Shown here piece by piece: positions 18,348-26,422 of a DNA stretch of 64,000 nt (position 1 is its first letter; the number at the start of each line of letters is the position of its first letter). The notes under the pieces are model-generated. The model was not told the DNA's origin and searched no databases. It saw only the letters and a program-made list of their open reading frames with translations. The stretch comes from Giardia muris (Eukaryota > Fornicata > Diplomonadida > Hexamitidae), in assembly GCA_006247105.1 (NCBI GenBank), contig CM016927.1, positions 496,001 through 560,000 on the forward strand. The letters run 5' to 3'. The position numbers were made by a program, and so were the translations under genes.

Positions 18348-19430
18348 TTATCCTTGCTGCCAATCGAGGAGCGTGTAGATACGTGCGCGACAGGGGCAGC
18401 CCTCATGATGAGGGAGGACCTCGAGGCCAAGCGCTCGGCCCCGGTGCGGGACGACTGCAAGCTGACTCCACTCGCCATCGTGTAGCTTATGGACCGAGAC
18501 AATCCGGACCACCGCCTTACGAGTCAGGATGATAAGGTGCTTTGCACACTGGCAGAGGGCGACGGCTTTGACGCCATGCCCGGTCCCAATCCCAATCTTC
18601 GGGGCAGGTTCCGATAACTGTGCAAGATCAAGCATTCTAGCTTGCATCTTGTGACCAGCGCGATCGGGGATTTCTAGACGGACCAGGGAGACGGAGCCAC
18701 TACGATGCCCTAGGACAACGATGTGGTTGTGTCGGGAATTCCGCTCGGGAATGTGTGTGATGGCGTCAATCGGTGTGTTACATTCCGCCGACAGGGAGAT
18801 ATCCATGTAATCCAGGTCGTTTTGCTGCGGCTGTTTAGGCGATCCCTGTCCAGTACTGACTGGTATCTTGCACACAGTCGTGGCCTCAAGAGAGGAGACG
18901 ATGGCTAGGTAAACGTTCTTGGCGCACTCCATGGCATGGATGGCGGTAATCGTGCGGTAAAGCGAGGAAAAGGACTTCTTGGTACGAATGATCGGTCGGC
19001 ACCACGATCCGATGAGCGCCAATGGTACCTGTTCCCGAGGCTCTCGAGGACCGTACAGGAAGACGCACCCGTTCGTCATCCCGAGCGCGATGTGCCGCGG
19101 CAAGGACATCTCAACGCAACTAACAATGCCCTCTGCATGCATCCTTCGATTGACAGTATAACTGTCGGCCTGATCTCGCCGCCAACAAAACACCTCTCCG
19201 TTGCTCGCGACGCTGTATAGCGCGTCCTCGTGCAGCTGCAAGGCGATGACCTGGGCTGAGTGCCCCGTGAGAGCGTGCCGCTTGTGCGGCTGCCCCTCCA
19301 CCACGTCGTACCAGCAGATTCCGGTCCCCTGGGCAAAGATGATACTCTCGTCTGGCGCCACCGTGACGCAGGCGATTTCAGCGCCCTCCGTCGCCGTGAA
19401 GATCGTCGCGATGATGTCTGGGGCAAGCAT
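18348..19430 (-). CDS. WD-repeat protein, 360 aa
   Basis: The ATG (19430) follows GGGTGAAGG, with no strong A-tract except AAAAAACG further upstream. Blades such as EIACVTVAPDESIIFAQG, LTGHSAQVIALQLHEDALYSVASNGEVFCW and ITHIPERNSRHNHIVVLGHRSG mark a beta-propeller of about six or seven repeats. No other domain is visible. The stop lies 14 bp from the Trm82-like ATG. I cannot name an orthologue; a general scaffold role is likely. Confidence 0.75.
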   Translation of the reverse strand: MLAPDIIATIFTATEGAEIACVTVAPDESIIFAQGTGICWYDVVEGQPHKRHALTGHSAQVIALQLHEDALYSVASNGEVFCWRRDQADSYTVNRRMHAEGIVSCVEMSLPRHIALGMTNGCVFLYGPREPREQVPLALIGSWCRPIIRTKKSFSSLYRTITAIHAMECAKNVYLAIVSSLEATTVCKIPVSTGQGSPKQPQQNDLDYMDISLSAECNTPIDAITHIPERNSRHNHIVVLGHRSGSVSLVRLEIPDRAGHKMQARMLDLAQLSEPAPKIGIGTGHGVKAVALCQCAKHLIILTRKAVVRIVSVHKLHDGEWSQLAVVPHRGRALGLEVLPHHEGCPCRARIYTLLDWQQG

Positions 19431-19449
19431 CCTTCACCCGATTCGTTTT

Positions 19450-21867
19450 TTATGCCGGGTCCGTCATCCCAAATGCCTCGAGAAGGCGGGTCTGAAGCTC
19501 CTCGACCTGCAGGTCGAGGGCCTGGCCATCAGGGTCTGTTGGGGGGTCGGCTCGTGACGTGGGGATGAAGCTAACCGTCTTTCCGGTTGTCGGCCCTCCA
19601 TGAACGATGTCAAGGAGTTGCTCCTGTAAGACCCGTTCCCGTTGCTCAAGAGTCTCCGTCTGGATCTCGAGGCTAGTGATCTGCGTCTTTTGTAATTGCT
19701 CAAGTTCTTTGTAGTACCCAATCTCCTCACGTAACCCGTTCGTCTCCTGCCGAGCCTCTTCTACAAGACGCTGGGACTCTGCGAGCTGGATACCCTGGGT
19801 GAGTCTATCCTGCTCCATGGTCTTTCCTAGCGCCGTACAACGTGCTTGGGTCGCCAGAAGTTGTGCCTCAAGAACGGCCACTTGGCTTGCCATCTCAGCG
19901 CGTGCCGCCTCTGCGGTGATGATCGCGGCGCGTAGCTGCCGATTGGTCTCAAGTGTATCTGTCAAAGTCGCATCTCGATTAGCCAATTCGACCTCGAGAC
20001 GGGCTATAGTTCCCTGAAACGCTTGGGCGTCCGCAGCCATGCGAGTATATTTTTCCGTTACCGTCCGCACCTCCGCACGCGCGAGGGCCAGGTCAGCGCA
20101 TTCCGTCTCGACGCGGCCATAATCAACCTTCCTTAGGCTTGTCAGCTCCGCCTCAAGCGCCGCGATCCGTCGGTCCCGCTGCGCCACGGCGCCCTCCTGC
20201 CCGTCCAGCGTCGCCCGTAATGCGTCATACCGCCGCTCAAGCGCGGTGTACTGATCGCGAAGCGCTTGATGGGAGGACAGTGACGCCTTCACCTCGCGAG
20301 CGAGGGCAGTGTTGCGCTCCTGGGCTATTCCCAGTCTCCGTTCCAGCTCTTCTATCATGGTGCGTGAGTCCCCCTTCGTCGTTTCAAGTGCCTCTGGTAA
20401 GTGGTCAATTACTCTTCGATATAACCTCGTCCTTAAGCTCCCAAAGGCCTTCTGACGCAGCTTCCACTCGTATCTCTCTTTCTCTGCGAAGCCGCATCGC
20501 ATACGCCAAAGAGAAAAGTGCGTCTTAAGGGTGGCAAGACGAATCTCGGAATAACCGTCGGCTAAACTACAGAGGACGCGCTCATGCCGTCTGGAACGAT
20601 TGATATCCAACCAGAGGTGAAAGCATCGACAAAGAAGTGTGATGTGACGTTGCCGCATGATAAGTGAAACCTGAGGCGTAAGGAGTCGTGCTACAAGCGA
20701 GTACCAGCTAACTAACGCAAGCCGTTTGATCCTCTGGTTGCTCCGGTATGAGACTTCTTTTTCGGCCCGAAGACATGTGGTAGCATGCCAAAGACGATTG
20801 AAATATCGCGAACAGGTTTGATGCTTGTCGCAGAGCTCCGCCACCTCCCAGGCCTCAGAAAGGCGATCCCACGCCCCAAACCAGCCACTGAAGGCGACGC
20901 TCAACAGAAACCGTCGGTACCGCGGACCCACGATCTCATTCCGGGACTCATCGACGTTTCCCTCCTCCTTCTCCTGAACGTTCTCCTGGGACGGGCATTC
21001 AGATAGGACTTCCGCGGGCCGGGTTGAGTCGATAAGCCCTGAGCGTTTCGGCTGAATGAAGCCATGTGAAATTGCTTGCCTTAGGCTTGACCGTGGCCCG
21101 GGGTCTGCCGATAATGGCTCCGTGGTGAAGTGGGATAGATTGCTGAGTGCCGAGAGGCCTTGCAAACGCTCCCTCCAATTGTCTCCGATACCCACATCGA
21201 TGGACCCACTGGCGAGTGCGAGGGGCTCTCCCGTGTGCGCCTCTGTTGCAAGCAGAGACGCCTTGGAGACGGGCGGCTCGACGACGCGGGTTCTACGGGG
21301 CTGAGGGTTCTCCACCGGGGACTCAGCCGAGTCAACGATGTCTGCGGCAAGCTGTGCCGCGGCAATGCGCTCCTTCTCCGTTACGTCGACTCCATCTAGA
21401 GACGACAAGGTATCACTGACGGTTGCAATGACTCGAAGACGGTATTCTGGCTCCTTGGCAATAGGATTCCCATCTAGCCGTAGGGTCCGGAGCTCCCGAA
21501 GCCCTGAGAGATGTGCGAGCTCCCGGAAGTCGTGAATGTTGTTGTAGGCGAGCGAAAGCGTCCGGAGTCGAGCGAACTGAACGAGGCCCGTCAGCGTCGA
21601 GACACGGTTATTCGACAAAAAGAGTGTATGGACAGCTCTGAACGCGGTGGGTATCGTCCCAACCATCTCGATGTCCTTCTCGACCGCGTTGATCCTCCCG
21701 TTTGTGCAGGCGCTCGGGTGCGCCTCAAGAAACGTGCTCAGTAGGGCCGAGGGCCGGGGGGTATACCGTGTACGCGCGGGGCGCGGGCGGGCGCGGTTTC
21801 CGGGCCCCCCTTGCTCCTCCGTCTGATAGAGCTGGTGTGCGGTGTAGCCGTTCACCCGCTGGGCCAT
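19450..21867 (-). CDS. LRR / Sfi1-like / coiled-coil protein, 805 aa (probable basal-body or cytoskeletal)
   Basis: Residues ~55-165 hold SDS22-type leucine-rich repeats (VHTLFLSNNRVSTLTGL, LRTLSLAYNNIHDF, LRTLRLDGNPIAKE) with the LRR cap ending in LDGVDVTEKE. Residues ~300-480 contain spaced aromatic/tryptophan motifs resembling Sfi1 centrin-binding repeats (AFSGWFGAW, RLWHATT, LVSWYSL, CFHLWLD, HFSLWRM). The last ~290 residues are a long coiled coil. LRR plus coiled coil is the layout of LRRCC1/CLERC and Chlamydomonas VFL1, which act in basal-body orientation; Sfi1 repeats bind centrin. The combination suggests a centrin-linked basal-body component of the eight-flagellum cell. That role is inference. 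Confidence 0.7.
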   Translation of the reverse strand: MAQRVNGYTAHQLYQTEEQGGPGNRARPRPARTRYTPRPSALLSTFLEAHPSACTNGRINAVEKDIEMVGTIPTAFRAVHTLFLSNNRVSTLTGLVQFARLRTLSLAYNNIHDFRELAHLSGLRELRTLRLDGNPIAKEPEYRLRVIATVSDTLSSLDGVDVTEKERIAAAQLAADIVDSAESPVENPQPRRTRVVEPPVSKASLLATEAHTGEPLALASGSIDVGIGDNWRERLQGLSALSNLSHFTTEPLSADPGPRSSLRQAISHGFIQPKRSGLIDSTRPAEVLSECPSQENVQEKEEGNVDESRNEIVGPRYRRFLLSVAFSGWFGAWDRLSEAWEVAELCDKHQTCSRYFNRLWHATTCLRAEKEVSYRSNQRIKRLALVSWYSLVARLLTPQVSLIMRQRHITLLCRCFHLWLDINRSRRHERVLCSLADGYSEIRLATLKTHFSLWRMRCGFAEKERYEWKLRQKAFGSLRTRLYRRVIDHLPEALETTKGDSRTMIEELERRLGIAQERNTALAREVKASLSSHQALRDQYTALERRYDALRATLDGQEGAVAQRDRRIAALEAELTSLRKVDYGRVETECADLALARAEVRTVTEKYTRMAADAQAFQGTIARLEVELANRDATLTDTLETNRQLRAAIITAEAARAEMASQVAVLEAQLLATQARCTALGKTMEQDRLTQGIQLAESQRLVEEARQETNGLREEIGYYKELEQLQKTQITSLEIQTETLEQRERVLQEQLLDIVHGGPTTGKTVSFIPTSRADPPTDPDGQALDLQVEELQTRLLEAFGMTDPA

Positions 21868-21882
21868 GCGCTAGAGGAAAAT

Positions 21883-21888
21883 TTTACA
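21883..21888 (-). terminator. Poly(A) signal TGTAAA after GNA1
   Basis: TGTAAA on the minus strand, about 20 bases past the acetyltransferase stop and just before the LRR-protein ATG. TGTAAA is a recognised variant of the Giardia poly(A) signal. Confidence 0.45.
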
Positions 21889-21907
21889 GGTGTGAGGAGA
21901 GGACACA

Positions 21908-22486
21908 TCAGAAGTACATCGCCATGTAGTTCCCATGCTTCTCGAGCCCGCATTTCTCGTAGAAGCCTATGGTCTTATCATTGCAGTCGAGGATGACCTT
22001 GTAGCATCCATCCTTGCGCGCACAGTCGATTAGGTGAGTGATTAAGAGCTTACCGAGTCCAATTCCGCGGTACTGCTGGTCGATGACGACGTCCTCGATG
22101 TGGCCAACAAAACTCCCGCCATGCAGCAGTTTCGGCTCGACAAGAAGCGTGGCGGTCCCAATGACGTGACCATCATCGCCCTCAAAGACGGCGACCGTGT
22201 GGCGGTCGTTTGAGGCGACGTCCCGGTAGAAGGCCATCAGCCGCTCCTCCGTGACCTCCCCCACCGTCGAGAGCTGGGAGAGAAGCTTGCAGAGGTCAGA
22301 AAGGTCATGGCGGGTCAGTGTTCGGAGGCGAGCGACGCGCGCGGGCGGCACTCCTGTAGACCCTGTTGGATGGGCGTCCCGGCACCTCTCGCAGACCAGG
22401 GGATACTCGAGGCGGCCGCCCTCCTCGCGTGGCTGGTGGCAGGAGCAGATGCACACCGTATCCCCGCTGTTGACCTGGGTTGACAT
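21908..22486 (-). CDS. GNA1: Glucosamine-6-phosphate N-acetyltransferase (GNAT family), 192 aa
   Basis: It transfers acetyl from acetyl-CoA to glucosamine-6-phosphate, the step towards UDP-GlcNAc and then UDP-GalNAc, the precursor of the Giardia cyst-wall sugar. The GNAT core spans residues ~50-192: GTATLLVEPKLLHGGS, GHIEDVVID, the acetyl-CoA loop QQYRGIGLGK (138-146) and the family-specific CYKVILDCNDKTIGFYEKCG close to the C-terminus. The ATG at 22486 (CGAAAATG) is clear. Unusually, residues 1-45 form a Cys/His-rich extension (C12, C14, C16, H17, C32, C35, H39) that yeast and human GNA1 lack. It starts 14 bp from the divergent pyrophosphatase gene. Confidence 0.92.
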   Translation of the reverse strand: MSTQVNSGDTVCICSCHQPREEGGRLEYPLVCERCRDAHPTGSTGVPPARVARLRTLTRHDLSDLCKLLSQLSTVGEVTEERLMAFYRDVASNDRHTVAVFEGDDGHVIGTATLLVEPKLLHGGSFVGHIEDVVIDQQYRGIGLGKLLITHLIDCARKDGCYKVILDCNDKTIGFYEKCGLEKHGNYMAMYF

Positions 22487-22500
22487 TTTCGACGACAAAA
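22487..22500. promoter_or_regulatory. Divergent initiator, 14 bp, A-tracts on both strands
   Basis: Between the two ATGs lies TTTCGACGACAAAA. Read outward, both strands present an A-run directly at their start codon (GAAAATG and CAAAAATG), so one 14-bp element can serve as initiator for both genes. Confidence 0.55.
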
Positions 22501-24543
22501 ATGGACGCCCTTTGCGAGGTACACGGCCGCCCGCCCCCCATTGTCGTCATAGGGCGCCGAAACCCGAACTCGGACTCTGTTCTTTCGGCTGTCGCGTACG
22601 CGCACTTCCTGAGGCGGTTCCACACGAACCGTTCGATCACAGCGGCAGCTGCGGGCCATATCAACCGTCAGGCGCTCTACATCCTTGACCGCTTTAAGAC
22701 TCAGTGCCCGGAGGTCATCACGGACATAACGCTTCGCGCAAGCTACTTCAACCAGGACCAGCTAATTGCACTTGTCGAGGACGAGCCATTGTCTCGAGCT
22801 CTGGAGCTGTACTCGATCTACAAGCACAATACTCTCCCCGTGGTCGACGCAGACTACCGCTGTCTCGGGCAGATCTCACTGACGGACATGTTCTCCGACT
22901 TCCTGCGACCACATAGCGAGAAGGCCCTTCGGACTGTCACAACCTCTCTCCACACAGTCAAGAAGACCGTTAGAGGTCGGATCGTCTACTCGGGGAGTCC
23001 GACTAACGTAGAGGCCGTTCGGCGCTACACTATCTTCATCCCTGTTACCGCAAAGGAGTATTTCGAGCAGCAGACGCGCCATATGACCGAGCAGGAGTGG
23101 CGCTCGTGCATCTTCATCATCGGGAACCACCCCGAGATCTTGGAGAGCATCATCCGTCGTAGAGGCGGTTGCGTGGTTCTCAGCCACACAAGCCGGGTTG
23201 GAGTGTCATGTGAGGCCGAGGAAGTTCTCGAGGAGAGCAGCGATGAGACGACTATCGACCATCTCCATGACCTTGTCGAGTCTGCCGGCCGCTTATCACG
23301 ATCAGGCTCGAGTTCGTCAGTCCACGGGCAAACTGGACGGATGTTTACGGATGATCTCATCTCCCTCATCCGTGGAGGACTGACCTGCGTCATCCAGACC
23401 GACATGGCCGTCGCGGCGGCCGCCATCCTCGTCAAACAATCGACCCCCATCGGGTTCTACGTCAACAAGAACAAAAACCTCATCGTGAGCGAGGATGTGA
23501 CACTGACGGACATCCGGGAGCGTTTCATGGACGCCAAGGCGCGAGCCGCTTGTGTTATTGACTCAACCACGAAGAAATTGACCGGAGTCGTTACAGACAC
23601 AGACCTAACACGGGAGACCATGCTTGAGGTGGTCCTCGTTGACCATAACGACCTAAACGAGGCGGTGCACGGGATCAAGAGCGCGGGGATAGATATCGTC
23701 GAGATCATTGACCATCACCGCCTAAATAACCCTGCGACGACGAAGCCGATCAAGGTCACCATCGACCATGTCGGCTCGACGTGTACGATCATCGCGAAGA
23801 TGTACCGAGACAACGGGATCGTCCCTCCGATCAACATCGCGGGGATCATGCTCGCGGGGATTATCTGCGACACCAATTGCCTCAAGGCTCCCTCGACGAC
23901 CCTAAGTGATCGGAAGATCTGCGAATACCTTTGCCAGATCGTTGGGGTTAGCCGCCATGACCTTGCGCAAGAAATCTTCAAGGCGACGTCGGTGCTTGCG
24001 AATTGCGAAGATGTCGAAGAGCTTCTTCGTGCCAACATGACGGTCTATGAGATCCCAGATCAAGGAAGCCTGTCCGGGATCACTCAGAGCCGCGTTGGGA
24101 GCGCTGTTACTCTCTCGACAAAGGACAAGGACAAGGACAAAACGAAGCGTTCAGAGTCTCGTAAGGTTACGGACCAGAGGTTCTGCATCTCGGAGTTGTC
24201 CATCACCAGCCATGACCTCGTCTCCCCAAGCATTTTCTCCGTACTTGGAGATGCTTTAGACTCCATTCGGATCGCCGAGACCTTCTCCTTCGCCATGATC
24301 TTCGCGACCCACGTGGACCAGCGCCACAATCAGGCGAATAACTTGTTGATATATTCGGGCCCCGACGCCCTAGCCGAGGCACTGGGATATCACACTTATG
24401 GCTCCTTCAACTTCGTGTACCAGCTCTTCAACGTGCATAGCAAGAACAACCAGCTCGTCCCGCACATCATGAGCACGCTGGATGGCCTGACAAAGCAAGG
24501 AGTCTGGGCCCCCATGACCGCTGGCAATGGTACTCAATCCTGA
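22501..24543 (+). CDS. Family II (DHH) inorganic pyrophosphatase with CBS and DRTGG regulatory domains, 680 aa
   Basis: It hydrolyses pyrophosphate to two phosphates with Mn/Co. Motifs appear in family order: an N-terminal GRRNPNSDSV (~18-27; family GHKNPDTDS), VVLVDHNDLNEA (~376), the DHH signature EIIDHHRLNN (~400), VGSTCTIIA and AGIICDTN (family SDT), then a DHHA2 C-domain. Between motif I and the VDHND motif sit a CBS domain (~60-125), a DRTGG-like segment (CIFIIGNHPEILESII...GGCVVLSH, ~195-235) and a second CBS region (~280-370). CBS pairs bind adenine nucleotides and control activity in bacterial CBS-PPases. The DHHA2 part carries a short low-complexity KDKDKDK insert. This architecture is mainly bacterial, suggesting lateral transfer. 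Confidence 0.88.
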   Translation: MDALCEVHGRPPPIVVIGRRNPNSDSVLSAVAYAHFLRRFHTNRSITAAAAGHINRQALYILDRFKTQCPEVITDITLRASYFNQDQLIALVEDEPLSRALELYSIYKHNTLPVVDADYRCLGQISLTDMFSDFLRPHSEKALRTVTTSLHTVKKTVRGRIVYSGSPTNVEAVRRYTIFIPVTAKEYFEQQTRHMTEQEWRSCIFIIGNHPEILESIIRRRGGCVVLSHTSRVGVSCEAEEVLEESSDETTIDHLHDLVESAGRLSRSGSSSSVHGQTGRMFTDDLISLIRGGLTCVIQTDMAVAAAAILVKQSTPIGFYVNKNKNLIVSEDVTLTDIRERFMDAKARAACVIDSTTKKLTGVVTDTDLTRETMLEVVLVDHNDLNEAVHGIKSAGIDIVEIIDHHRLNNPATTKPIKVTIDHVGSTCTIIAKMYRDNGIVPPINIAGIMLAGIICDTNCLKAPSTTLSDRKICEYLCQIVGVSRHDLAQEIFKATSVLANCEDVEELLRANMTVYEIPDQGSLSGITQSRVGSAVTLSTKDKDKDKTKRSESRKVTDQRFCISELSITSHDLVSPSIFSVLGDALDSIRIAETFSFAMIFATHVDQRHNQANNLLIYSGPDALAEALGYHTYGSFNFVYQLFNVHSKNNQLVPHIMSTLDGLTKQGVWAPMTAGNGTQS

Positions 24544-24547
24544 TCGT

Positions 24548-24553
24548 AGTAAA
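24548..24553 (+). terminator. Poly(A) signal AGTAAA, overlapping the next initiator
   Basis: AGTAAA begins 5 bases after the pyrophosphatase stop and its A-run continues as AAAAAGG into the ATG of the next gene at 24558. Confidence 0.5.
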
Positions 24554-24557
24554 AAGG

Positions 24558-25043
24558 ATGGACAGTCCTTCCGCCTCCGATGAGCTTGGGCAGTCCGACG
24601 ACGTCCGGATCGAGGAAGCGCGCCCTACCAAGGGAGATACGATCAGCGATTTCTTGTGGAATACGGACCTTCTGAGGACTATGGGAGACCGAACCCTTGG
24701 ACAGCTCGACCGCTCCGATGTCACCTCGCTGATCCACATGGCCGATAGCAACGGGAAGGACGCCCCGGACTTCAACTATGGCTTCCGCAAGGACACCTGG
24801 GATCGTTATTCGACCCTCTACGTCTGTGTTTTCACGTCTCTCAACGAGTTCCGGGCGCGTTATGAGGAGTGGGTGATGCGGAAGAATCAGCGGCCGAGCA
24901 CTCCCAGGACCGACTGCCGCGGGGGTGGTGATGGTCGTGGCAATGAAAGCACTCGTCGGGATAGGGAAAGAGACCAAGGGTATGGTGGTAGACGTCAACG
25001 AGGCGGCCCAGGGACGCAAGGGAAACGATTTCCGAAATCGTAA
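24558..25043 (+). CDS. Hypothetical protein with RG-rich tail, 161 aa
   Basis: The ATG follows TAAAAAGG. Residues ~1-30 are acidic and polar, ~30-110 form a compact region with aromatic residues (DFNYGFRKDTWDRYSTLY, EFRARYEEW), and ~118-161 is an R/G/Q-rich tail (GGGDGRG, GYGGRRQRGG). RG-rich tails commonly bind RNA. I recognise no family. The next gene starts 20 bp downstream on the same strand. Confidence 0.7.
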   Translation: MDSPSASDELGQSDDVRIEEARPTKGDTISDFLWNTDLLRTMGDRTLGQLDRSDVTSLIHMADSNGKDAPDFNYGFRKDTWDRYSTLYVCVFTSLNEFRARYEEWVMRKNQRPSTPRTDCRGGGDGRGNESTRRDRERDQGYGGRRQRGGPGTQGKRFPKS

Positions 25044-25063
25044 ACGGTCCGCGTCGCGGGGTG

Positions 25064-25378
25064 ATGGAATCGCAGTTGGATCGGATCGTTGAGGAGACGA
25101 TGGACTTCAAGGCGACGCTGATGCAGGACCTGGAGCGGCTAGGGCGCCAGCTCGACGCGCTTGTGCACGAGCGGGCATGTGCCCGTCGTGATATCCAGGC
25201 CCTCATGGACCTTGGGAAGCGTTATGGAGTTGACGTCGGAGAGGCACGGGCTCAAATCCAGGGCCGCCTGTACGCCATGGAGCTGCTTCTTGACGAGGTG
25301 TGCAGCCACTATCGGCTATACGGGGTGGTCCAGGACGACACCCGCCGCCTGGTCAGACGTGTAGCTGAGCGTCGATAA
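25064..25378 (+). CDS. Small helical protein, 104 aa
   Basis: The ATG at 25064 is used (a GTG lies just upstream). The whole sequence is predicted helical with heptad-like leucines (LDRIVEETMDFKATLMQDLERLGRQLDALV) and a basic C-terminus. It looks like a small coiled-coil subunit of a larger complex; no family is recognised. It stops 10 bp before the next ATG. Confidence 0.65.
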   Translation: MESQLDRIVEETMDFKATLMQDLERLGRQLDALVHERACARRDIQALMDLGKRYGVDVGEARAQIQGRLYAMELLLDEVCSHYRLYGVVQDDTRRLVRRVAERR

Positions 25379-25388
25379 GAATAAATTG

Positions 25389-26330
25389 ATGAACCACTCC
25401 GAAGCATACCTGGCCAACGTGGTCGTCCACATCTGCTCGTTGCGACGAGACGCGTCCATCGACAACCCGAGCTACCGCGTCCCCACCCGTTACAGTATCA
25501 CCCTACGGCGGGCGGATTTCGAGACGCTCGGCACCTTGAAGGATGCTATCCGGATCAAAACAAAGGCCGGATTCCTACGGTCCCAATTCTTTCGCGTCCA
25601 GCTCAACGTGGATGCCGAGATACTCGAGCATAACGGCAGGTTCTGTACCACCTCGCGCTTCATCGAGACCACCGAGGACCTGCACACGGCTCTCAGTGCC
25701 TCCGACCTTCCGACACAGCTCCTTGTCGTCCGGTACACAAAGGCCCAATCGGCGCAGCTTCAGGGGAAGATCTCCCACGAGGAATACCCTCATCTGAAAG
25801 AGCTCCTCGAAAAGAAGAGGAAGTACGTACGCAAGATCGAGTTCATCGATGGCGAGCGGCGGATCGTTCGATCGGTATCAAACCTACCCGGTGGGGAGGC
25901 TCTTCTTGACTCCAGTACCGACCCAGACCTAGTAACCACCGCCACATATTTGGACAGTGATGGCCCAGAGCTCGATAGGTATTACGACACAGACGGGACT
26001 CCCGAAGACGTCGCTCGACAGTTACGCGACACCCCCTTGGGACGATTGTACCCTGAGGCGGCCATCAACGTATGGGCCTCTCACATCATTGCACAGACAG
26101 CTACCTTCAACACGCCGCCCTCGGAATATCCACTCCCCGACGCGGCCATAATCGCTGGGTATCGTAGGGTGGCTGTCCGCCGCGACTTACATGGGATCTG
26201 CTTGCTGTATAGCGCGTACCTTGGCAGGACCCACCCCATAGCCGAGGACGAAAGCGTCCCTCCAGTAAGCCAGTCGAACGCCTTATATCTCGAGGCCGAG
26301 GAGGAGTCCGAAGAAGAGACTGACAACTAG
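25389..26330 (+). CDS. Hypothetical protein with acidic tail, 313 aa
   Basis: The ATG at 25389 follows AATAAATTG. The N-terminal ~120 residues mix beta strands and helices (YSITLRRADFETLGTLKDAI, FRVQLNVDAEILEHNGRFC) and could be a ubiquitin-like or RNA-binding fold, but no signature is firm. A charged helix follows (KELLEKKRKYVRKIEFIDGERRI), then a C-terminal region ending in the acidic run EAEEESEEETDN. No enzyme motif is visible. Same strand as its upstream neighbours, with only 10 bp between. Confidence 0.75.
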   Translation: MNHSEAYLANVVVHICSLRRDASIDNPSYRVPTRYSITLRRADFETLGTLKDAIRIKTKAGFLRSQFFRVQLNVDAEILEHNGRFCTTSRFIETTEDLHTALSASDLPTQLLVVRYTKAQSAQLQGKISHEEYPHLKELLEKKRKYVRKIEFIDGERRIVRSVSNLPGGEALLDSSTDPDLVTTATYLDSDGPELDRYYDTDGTPEDVARQLRDTPLGRLYPEAAINVWASHIIAQTATFNTPPSEYPLPDAAIIAGYRRVAVRRDLHGICLLYSAYLGRTHPIAEDESVPPVSQSNALYLEAEEESEEETDN

Positions 26331-26422
26331 GATGCATCTGTGTTCGACCTCCTTTCCCTGTCAAGCCTTCAGCCCCTCAGCCCTTCTAGATACTTCGACT
26401 TCAATCGAACCTCAATAAAATT

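Noticed and set aside
22480..22500. Non-ATG starts (TTG/GTG) extending several genes, for example here and at 14976, 18363, 33363 and 61588
   Set aside because: Nuclear Giardia genes start at ATG; in each case a downstream ATG with an A-rich context fits better.
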